DNA of 64,000 nucleotides from Lachnospiraceae bacterium (GTDB lineage: Bacteria > Bacillota > Clostridia > Lachnospirales > Lachnospiraceae), in contig JAAVZI010000080.1 of the NCBI GenBank assembly GCA_022791575.1, positions 1-64,000 on the forward strand, written 5' to 3'. A program made the position numbers and the translations under genes. The notes beneath the pieces are model-generated. The model was not told where the DNA came from. It saw only the letters and a list, made by a program, of their open reading frames with translations, and ran no database searches. This document shows positions 8,842-19,000 of the stretch, in pieces (positions within the stretch are counted from its first letter, which is position 1; every line of letters starts with the position of its first letter).

Positions 8842-10002
8842 ATGGCATGTACAGAAATCTGGATTTATAGTGTTGCAGTTGGACAGGGGCAAATGAACAT
8901 GGCAGAGCTGGTGGATACCAGTACAGAAGAGCCAGAGTATCTGGGGGTGTATCTGTTTGACTGCGGCGGCGGGCGTGGTATGGTACGGGAACAAAAGGAG
9001 CTGATCTCAACTGTTTTAGGCAGAAATGGAAATCAGTTCAAGACCGCTTTCTTCTCTCATACGGACTCCGACCATGCGAATTTAATGAGTGAATTCAAAA
9101 GTTATTTTGAACATTGTCCTGTGTATCTATCCTGTGCAGAAAATAGTGCAAATACTTATCTGATTGGGAAGCTAAATGAAATGGGAATCGCGGGAATTTA
9201 TCTTTCTGGAACCCATCTAGCCACAGAGGAACAGCCGCAAATGCAATATCTGCTAGACGATAACGGGGTTATCATCCGCGTGCTGCTGGCAGCGGCTCGA
9301 GGGGGAGCAAATGATGCCTCTGCTATTGTATGTATGGAAATCGGAGATACTATTGCCATATTTACTGGAGATGCAACGGCACAGACCTTTGGAGAGGCAG
9401 TGCGTATCATTGAGTCAATGGAAGAAAATCAGCAGTATTTTGAAAAGAAGAGATGTCATTATGTAGCCATTCCACACCATGGTTCTTATACAACTGCAAC
9501 CGCAAGTGACCCGGCAATGCAGAATCTGATAAATTTTGGAGCCTATATAACTGCACGCAGCGGCGTCTGCAGCTATGCAAGGCACGTAGGGTGGCAGCAT
9601 GGAAATATACAAGTGATTCAGGCATGCTGTAATTCTTTGATAAGAGGTGATATTCATACCGTGTATATTACTAGAAATTCTACCCTTCCAGAATATCAGA
9701 TGACGGATGAGGCTTATTTTACCAATCAGTCAAAGCATCAGGGAGCAGTAATAAAGGTATCCTATAAACACCGCTTATACGATGCAAAAAGATTTGCAGT
9801 GGGTTGTGTTTTACCAAATGAGAACACTACTAATAAAGTGGATATTTTAACGATGACCAACGAGGAGGATGCCAGGTTACAGCCGTGGACTTGGAATGAG
9901 GAACTGCAGAGCGATACTGGATGGAATCGCATAAGGCAGGCCGAAGTGTTGGGCCGCAGGCGGACTGGAAAGAGAAAAATTGCAGCATTGGCATATACTT
10001 GA
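8842..10002 (+). CDS. ComEC-like metallo-beta-lactamase-fold hydrolase, soluble
   Basis: A 386-residue protein with metal-ligand motifs of the metallo-beta-lactamase fold: SHTDSDH (His73, Asp75, Asp77, His78), FTGDA near residue 175 and IPHHGS (His212, His213). The DSDH and HHGS forms are those of the ComEC/Rec2 exonuclease-like domain. Unlike ComEC there is no membrane channel, and about 100 extra residues follow the fold. ATG 8842 is preferred over the longer frame from 8698 because AAGGAGGGG at 8829-8837 sits in front of it and the preceding stop ends at 8840. The family cleaves phosphodiester or related bonds with two metals; the substrate here is unknown. It probably works with its operon partners in the cytoplasm. 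Confidence 0.85.
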   Translation: MACTEIWIYSVAVGQGQMNMAELVDTSTEEPEYLGVYLFDCGGGRGMVREQKELISTVLGRNGNQFKTAFFSHTDSDHANLMSEFKSYFEHCPVYLSCAENSANTYLIGKLNEMGIAGIYLSGTHLATEEQPQMQYLLDDNGVIIRVLLAAARGGANDASAIVCMEIGDTIAIFTGDATAQTFGEAVRIIESMEENQQYFEKKRCHYVAIPHHGSYTTATASDPAMQNLINFGAYITARSGVCSYARHVGWQHGNIQVIQACCNSLIRGDIHTVYITRNSTLPEYQMTDEAYFTNQSKHQGAVIKVSYKHRLYDAKRFAVGCVLPNENTTNKVDILTMTNEEDARLQPWTWNEELQSDTGWNRIRQAEVLGRRRTGKRKIAALAYT

Positions 10003-10081
10003 TAGCTTATGCAGAGTATAAACCGGATCATAAATAGGTATGATTCTTTAGGATTTATAGGATTGGGGGGAAAGGGGATAA

Positions 10082-13000
10082 ATGGCGGATCACAGATTGC
10101 CGAAAGCAGGTAGTTGGCGGGAAGACGAGACAGGCTATACCTTAACTGGAGAGGCGGTAAGTTTTGAGGAGATGTTTGCTCCGCTGCTGCCGTCGCGCTT
10201 TTTACAAAATTCTGTGGAATTGATACGTGGTAATTCTATTCTCGGACAGGTTCGGATAGAAGAATATTCCAGAATCGAGAAAATAGTTTCAAAGGACAGA
10301 GAAAAGGAAAACGATGGGACAACAGAATCGAACAAATGTTCTTTGATTCTGGATTTTTCCGATACGGATTTTCGAAGAGAGGCTGAAATTCTGGGATTGA
10401 ATCACCAGACGGCCTATGGAACGGTATCATTAGCGGAACATCAGTTTGAACTGGAAGTCGTAAGTCCTTTGGCGCTGGAACATGTCTTTGAGCCGCTTCC
10501 GGTGCAGGTTCAGAGTATGGGACTTCATTTGAGCAGTGCTATGAGGGATTCTTTTGTTTTGGATGAGAAGGATCGGATTTCGGGAGGTTATCTGTTTGCC
10601 AATAGTTATATTAAGGGAGTAGAAACTATGTGCAGAATGGTCTGTCCGCTTTTGCACAGCAGGTTAAACTATTCGTTTACCGTTTTATTTGAGAAAGGGC
10701 TGACCATTGAGGATGGCATTCGGTTTCTTCAAGAAATGTTTGGTATCAGCAGTGCTGCTGCCATTACCTTGCCGGATGTGTTTCGAATCGTTACGTTAAA
10801 ATCAATGGAAATCCAAATAAATCGGTTGTTTCAGCAGAATGCCGGGCCGTCGGTATCTTATATTGGGATCGGCATTGCTGCGGCAGAAGAATGGAAGCCG
10901 GAGCTGCCCTTTGTCCAGTTGAATCGGATCAGTGCTTATTGGGGGATTCAGTTTTATTCTTCGACTGACGATGAAGGAAACAAAGATTATGATCTATCCG
11001 GTCAACTCACAGCCTCGCTTCGTTTAGGAACGTCACAAAAGCCATTGGCCTGGCTGCAGGGGACGGTGTATCTGCCGCGTTATCATATGCTGTTTACGCT
11101 TTCAGACCAAGAACCGCCCCTGCCGTTGGATACGCTTATGCAGCAGTATGTTGGCACCGCAGCAGAAAGTATTGCCGGCCATCTACAAGCGTTTGAAATT
11201 CGTGTGGAAATATGTTATCCAGAGAAAGTTTTTTCTGCCAATATGCAGATTAATGATATCTGGGAGTTTCAGCTGGGAGATGTAACGATTACACTTAGTT
11301 CCATTGAGGCGGAGATTGCCTATACCCAGGAACAGCTTGTCGGCTCATTTAACGGTAAGATCATTCTGGAGAATCAGGAGAAGAAGGAAGCAGCACTTGC
11401 CCTATGTGCCGAATATGAAAATAAGCATTGGCTGCTAAGCGGTGGTCTATATTATGGGACGCTCAATCTGCCGGAGCTGATTCTGGGTTTTCTTAAGAAA
11501 GAGCCATCCGCATGGGTACGGAATATTCAGATGGAATTAACAAAGCTATGGATGTCCTTTTCTACCGAGCAGGGCCACCCCTATACCATAGAAGCAGCCA
11601 TTGACAGTGATTGGAATATCGAGGTGCTGGGGATTCGATTGAACCTGGGCGCACAGGTTCGTTTGGAACGGAAGAGAGGAGAGGAACGAGCGCAGGCGGC
11701 AGGGATAATTCGCAGCAGTGAAACAGATATGGTCTACCAGATAGATATCAGCGGATATTTTAAGATATCCAGCTTTTTGGTACAGGTCTCGGCTTCGATT
11801 TCCACATCGCCTCAGGAACTGCCGTTATATCGTTTCCGCATTTCCTATCGGGAACTGTATCTGGAGGCGGCAGTTGTGAGGGCAGGAACAAAGGAGAATC
11901 CACATCAGGCGCTTAGCATTCAGCTTGGTGGAACAACTCTAGGAGGGCTGATTGAATATTTTATTAATCTCATCAATCCGAACCTGCATTATGTTTTGGA
12001 GGCACCTTGGAATCTATTAAATGCAGTGGAACTATCGCGGCTGGAGCTGCTGGTTGACCCGACGGAGCGGACGATTCGCGTTCTCTATCATCTGGATCTG
12101 GATTTGAAGTTTGTAACAATTGACCGGCTGGGGCTGTGCTGGAATTATGGGAAGAGTGAGGATCGACTGGAGCTGATTCTTACCGGGAAGTTTCTGGGAA
12201 TGTCCTATGGAGAGGAAGACCCGCTTACCTGGGATGTACTGAATGAATCTGCGCCTTCTCCTTCCAATGAAGAGGGTACAAAGCTGAGCATCTACTATGT
12301 GGCTCTGGGGCAGCATATCCGGGGAAATACCGGTGATCTAAAAGATATAGGAAGCATGGTAGAGCGGCTGAAAGAGGAAATGAAACCGGCAGACGTTTTT
12401 ACTTCTGCGGGTCAGATCATACGCACACTATCGTTTGATGAAAATAGCAGCTGGATCATTGTCCTAGATTTTGAGCTGAGCAAATTATTCCGGCTTAAGG
12501 TGCTGTTTCATGATCCTTATGTGTATGGATTATCGGTGACGGTTGAGGCAGAGATGCTGAAAGGTCTGATGCTGGAGATCCTTTATAAAAAAGTAACAGA
12601 GAATATTGGTATGTTTAAGGCGCGGCTGCTGCTGCCAGAGGCATACCGCACGATTGAGACTGGGGTATGTTCCCTTACGCTTGGTCTGATTGACGTGGAG
12701 ATCTATACAAACGGTAATTTTATGATTGATCTGGGTTTTCCGCATAATCAGGATTTTTCCAATTCATTTGTGATTCAGGTACAGCTGTTTACCGGGGAGG
12801 GCGGCGTTTATTTTGGTGTCTTGAATTCTGATACCACCAGTCTGGTTCCGGCTGTTACCAATGGCTGTTTTGATCCAGTTGTAGCATTTGGCATTGGTTT
12901 TAAAATTGGACTGGGAAGAAAGTTTTCCTTTGGGCCGCTGAAAGCAGGGGCAGCATTGCAGGCAATTGCTTTGCTGGAAGGAGTATTTGCACGTTTTCTT

Positions 13001-16000
13001 CCAGCGGATACATCGGCGGAATCTGCTTTTTATTATCAAGTATCCGGTGTGGTGGGGATTACCGGGTTGGTCTATGTAGATTTAGATCTTTGTGTGATTC
13101 AGCTATCGCTGCGTCTGGAAGCGTCTGCGACCGTATCTTTTTACATGGAAAGCTGTCAGCCGGCGCAGCTTCAATTTACGCTTTCTATTTCGGCCAGTGG
13201 GAAGATTAAGATTTTGTTTATTAAGATTTCCTTTCATTTTGAGTGTAAACTTTCTTTTTCCTTTGAGCTGGGTAAAGCTTCGGTTCCGCCCTGGCAGCTG
13301 GCAGCGTTGTTACCATCAGCAGGAGATGGCCTAGTTATGCAGAATGCGCTGCAGAGGTTGGATAGGAAAGAAAGCAGTTGGAAGTCTCACGGAAAGAATC
13401 TAAGGCAGAATCAGAGAGCGGCCATTACATATAGGGACAGAAGAAAAACAGAACATACATTCGATCATAATGCGAAAATCCAGGAGCCGTTACTGATTGA
13501 TCTGAAATGCCTTCCTATTTTTTCAGCAGATGGAATCGGGGTAAACGGAGTAAAGGGAACACCCCGTCAGCAGTTGGCATTTCTGCTGTTTGTTGATAAT
13601 CCAAAGCTTATGCAGGACAGCCGGCTTTTGACCTGTGCGGCGAATGAGGAATCGCAAAATTCATTTAACCGTCTGCTGGAACTTGTGGGTTTCTGGATTT
13701 TGCCGGAACCGGAGAGGGATTATATCGGAAGGCTGGAGCTGAGACAGCTGCGGGAGAAATTAGAGGGATCTTCGGCAATGGATGAATGGTTTACTAAGGA
13801 GGCACTGGAGAAGCTGTTTGCTGAAGAGGCAGTTTTCAGAATCTCTGCCATACCGGAAGGGACAGCACCGGAGGATTATGACGGGGTATTTTTCCCAGCA
13901 TTTTCCCAGCTGGTTTTGGAGAACTATGATGGAGTGGTACGGAGGTTGGATGCGTATCATCCGGTTGACGGGGCATTTCGGGAGTATATAGAGAATTATT
14001 TCCGAAAGCTGAATCCCAACCAGCCTGAATATAAGAAGCCGGCAGACCGAGGAAATGAGTCGGAGAGTTTTGCTTCGCTGCTGTTTCGGGAGTATTTTTA
14101 TATACTGTCCCGGCTGTTGGTTCAGCATATGGAAGAGCTGATGGAGGATTTTCCATTGCCATATGAGCAGCCCTGTTCGTTTAGGCAGTTGTGTGAGGAA
14201 TGCAATCGAATTACGGCGGTTGTAGAATATGAGGTAAGGATCCATGATACGCTGACGCGGGTAGCAGAGCAGTTCGCTTTGTTGACAGAGGAAATACAGT
14301 TTTTAAACCCGGATTTGCAACAGGAACTGGCGCAAAAGCAGCCGGGAGAAATGATTTCGATTCATTTGGGAATGACACCCCAGGCGGTTGCTTTGCGCAA
14401 TGCAAAATTGGTTATGCAGGGCGGGGCTGCGTATACATTTTCCAGGATATTCGTGCGGGCAGTCAAGGGGGAAAGCCTTTTTACTATTGCCAGGGCAGGC
14501 CAGGCTGTGCTGGAGGAGGTATTGGAGGCAAACTGGGAACGTCATATTCTGCAGCTGGGCGCAAATCTGCATATCGACGGTTATACGTATGAGAACCAGC
14601 TCGGATTATCTCTTCGGGAACTGGCAGCTGTGTTTTATACCCGGTTTTTTGCTGAGGAAAATGTATATAGTGCCTGGTATTTTGACTGTATCAGTGCTCT
14701 GAACCAGAACCGGACGGAAGATGGAACGCTGTTGTATCCTACGGAATATGGGGATATGGCAGAGGAGAATGCGGCTGTTTGGACGCTTCTACCTGGAGAT
14801 ACCGTGTTTTATCTGAGCCGTTATCTGGCGTGGATGTCCAATCCGAATGAAGCGTTTTTGCAGTTTGAGTCCAAGCTGCGGGGCGAGGCACAGGTATGGG
14901 TTCCAGAGGTAGATTTAATCATTGAGGAGGAGACCTTATCGCTGCTGGCAGAACGGCTTTTATGTGATACTGCCCGCCTGTCAGAGATGGCCGGCAAAGC
15001 AGGGATTTTAAGGCCGCTGGCGGAAGTGGTTGTGCCAGGCTATGTATTTACCGTGCCCCAAGAGGGATGTACATTGGCAGACGCTGCCCGGAATCTGGGG
15101 ATTTCTCTGGAAGAATTGGCAGAGGAAATCATGGACGAGCCGCTGATTCTTAAGAGCGGAGAGGAAGAACCACTTTTGTATCTGCCCTATGTGGGAGCTA
15201 TGGAGAAACGGCAGCTGATAGAGACCGTAAAGCGGTATAAGAATTCCCTGCTTGAGGGTGAATTGTCGCGTTTCTTTTTAAGCGGAACCAGACTTCCCGT
15301 GGAGATTGGTTCGGACCGGCTGGATGGGCTGTTTGTGTTGTCCGGGCAGCAGTGGGAAGCACCGGTGATTGAGACGGATGTACAGCAGATGGCTACACCG
15401 ATCAATGAAGAGGGCGGACAGATTTATGGTTATCGGATTACCAAAAAAGAAGGAGAGTTTTCGTGGCTGCGTCTGTTTTCTTCAGGGGTGGTAGAGCGTG
15501 ATAGCAATCAGGCAAAGCTTATGCGTATAGAGGGTATTTATGAGCATAATCGGGCATTTGAACATCATTTTGACCGTAAGCTGGGAGCTGTTTATATGGC
15601 GGCAGAGGAAGAGGAACTAGTCTATACCTTTACAGATACGCAGCTGTCTGAGAACTATATTACAAATCCGCTGGTGCCGCGTATGAAAAGCCCTCTGCAC
15701 GAGGCTGATATTGCCCGCAAACTTCCATTTCGCCTAAATCTGTCCCGCGAGATTTCACTGGTCAGCCAACAGAGGCAGCTTTTTGAAATTCATGCAGAAA
15801 ACATTGCTCCAGAGGGATGTCCGGTGTCTCTGCAAAGAGCGAATCGAGAACAGACAATAGAATTGTCCGGTTTTACATTTGGTCTGCTGTTTCCTCTAAT
15901 AATTAGGAAAAAGGAGGGAAGCACATATGAGGTTGTGGGGACGGACTGTGAGAACTGTAAGAATCTGCTGGCGCTTTTAGGGTCGAACATTTGTTTGGAA

Positions 16001-19000
16001 GGTGTTACAATGATGTATAGCTCTTCGCTTGTGGACCGTAGGCCGGAGGGACTGCAGGGAATTCAGCAAGAGAATCCGGCAGTTTTGATTAAAAAGAATC
16101 TTTCCAGAGAGACGAAACATGTCTTTCTGGCGGAGAGAATGGGAGAATCGCTGAAAGAAACGTTCGGTTATGTTGCGGATCCGCGGCAGTGCCGTTCATT
16201 TTTAAAACTGCTGTGGCAGTGCAGCACCATAGGAGGAGAGGGCTATTGGCTGGAGCTGGGAGAGGTTCTGCCGGAGTCGTTATTTATAGAGGAGACATCC
16301 GCTAGGATTTGGGTGCTGGCGCAGGCACAGGGAGAGAAACTCTATCCGTTTTTTAACTGTTTATCGGTTCCCGCAGGACAGGCGGCTTTGGCAGCGGATA
16401 CCTATCTCTACTGCCAGACACTATATACGACATCCAGCTTGATTAAGACCGGTTATCATGGTTTTGAATGGGAGCTTTGGGCAGCAGAAGAAGCACAGGC
16501 GGAAAATCTGTTCAGTATCATTTCCTGCCAGCTCTGTGAGACGGACGCATATGAAGCAAGTACTCAGTCAGAGCCGCTGTTTCCAGAGGCAGGAGAAGAG
16601 GGAGAGAAGGAAGTCTGGAAATATGCTAGAATCCTGCCCCTGCTGTCTTATTATAAAGGAGAGGTTCGAGACGTCGAGGGACTGCCAAAGCGTTCTAAGA
16701 GCCCTTATACGCCTGTAACAGAAGAAACAGAGAAACAGCCGCGAATTCAGCTGATGTTCCGGGATATTCTGGGAAATATGGCGGCAATTTCTCCTGAATA
16801 CCAGTTATCACTTCCAGTTAAATATACCGATGAACTGATTTCTCCAGTAGTTCTGCCGTTTGCCAAGGCGTATTATACCGTCTGTGCAGGGCTGTTTTCT
16901 ATTATCATACAATCCCGGATGCCAGCAGAGGAACTATGGAAATCCAGAGAGGAACTGGCCGGCAGCAGGGAACGGTTTGCTGAAGCCTATTATCAGTATA
17001 TACAGGAGGATGTAACGGCTGAGATTTACAGTGTTTTGTTGGCAGAACCGTTAAAGGTGGATCATTTGGAACTGGCTGAATTTGCGGCTGCGGGGTATCT
17101 AATGTGCCATTGTTTTGCTCGACTGTCCTCTGCTGGGATTGCTGTGACAGAAGAACAACATACTTTGGAGTCGTTCAGTCATGCCCACATGGTATCCCTA
17201 GAAGAACTGACAGAAGAGAATGCCAATCAAAAGGTGCAAGATCTCTTTGGGGAACCTGTGCTGCTGCCGGAGTTCGTCTTTTTCCCAGACAGTTATACAC
17301 TGGCGAAGCTTATTCCAGTGCCGGAGGAGGAACTGTCAGCGGTTATGGAACTACCATTTAATCAGAAGCAGCCGCTGAAAGAGGGAATCTATCTGAGAAT
17401 TCGGGAACGTCAGATAGAAATTGGGAACATACGTTCTTTTGCGGAACTTTCCGAGCTATGCAATGCCTCCATCGAAGATTTAGTAACTGGAAATGAACGA
17501 ACCAAAGGAATTCTATGTCAGAATTGTGTGTTCTTATATGAGGACTTTGAGGTAGAGGTGACAGAACCGGAAGTAATCAGTTTGCTGGATATTGTCTATA
17601 CTTTTTATTATGAATACCATATTTCAGTTTCTAGTCAGGAGCTGGTCATGCATAATGCCGCTGAACCGGTACTGGCTCAGGGAGCGGTTTTGTCTTATCA
17701 TACCAGATATACAAAAGCCGGGGATACACTAGAATCGGCAGCTGCTGCGGAGAGGATGGAACCCGCAAAACTGATTGAGATGAACCGTGATACGGAAAAG
17801 TTATATACTGCGGGCACCCGCCTTTTGCGTGCGCAAAGGAAGTTAGACCTGGGAAATCCTTTGGCAAAGCGGACAGTGTCCGAGGTTGCTGATCTGTATG
17901 ATATATGCCCCAAAGAATTATTGGCCTATAATTCCGGACGGACACTAGCTGACAAGGCAGTGCTGCAAAGCCGAACGTATCTGACGGTGCCAGAGGATGA
18001 ATTGCTGCGTCTGCCCTATTATGCACAGCGGGAAAGCCTGGAACAGATTGCAGATAAGCTGGGCACTTCGGTACAGATTCTTGGAGAAATGAATCAGGAC
18101 ATGCCAATATTTGCAGGAAATGGACAGGTCATCACAATGGGAGAACAGCAAATAGTGCTGTCTAAGAAACGAATGAGTATTCGAGAGGTCTGCGGGATGT
18201 TTACACCGGCGGTTTCTCTGGAACAGCTGTTGGCTGTGGTTCAGGAGCGGACGGATCTATTAAAAGAGAGAGCGCTTTTACTTGTGCCATTGTGGCAGCT
18301 GCAGGAGGACAGCAGTATCACCGGTCTTTGCAGGCTCAGTGGCCTAAGGATCCGGGAGTTTGCAGAGGCAAATGCGCCGCTGCAGATTCTTCGCTCAGGA
18401 GTCCTAGTAACCTGCGGCAGTCAAAGCGTAGTAACAACTGAAAGCGATAATCTGCTGGTACTCGCCCGGCGCCTGAGTACACAGAAAGAGCTGATAACGC
18501 CGCAAATGATTCTGGAGGCCAATCAGGAATTGGTGCTGTTTCGCCAGGGTGCCTGTCTTCTGCTGACGGTGAAACAGATGGAAAAAAGTGGACCCTTGAT
18601 TGCACAGCAGAAGCTAGAAGGGCTGTTTGCACTGGATACAGAATGCAGAGTCTATCGGAACAAAGAGTTGGTACATAAGCAGCTGCAACAATCAGAACAT
18701 ATGTTCTGCTCAAAAATTAAGCTCCCAGTTATGACCAGCAAAAATGAAAATGGAGAGTTATCTGCAGACGCATTTATCAAAGAATTGGAGAATGCCCTGC
18801 CTCATGTAAAAGTTGCTTCCGGCGGCAAAGAACATTTGTGGGGATTGGTAACCGGCGATACGGGGAGCCATCAAGGAGTAGAAGCATTGCATGTCCGTAA
18901 GGGTGCTGTTCATACCAGTACGGAGGGACAACGGGAACTGCCGCGGTATTTTAGTCTGCGTCCGCTGAATACTATGACAGAATCCAGAGTGGATCAGGAA

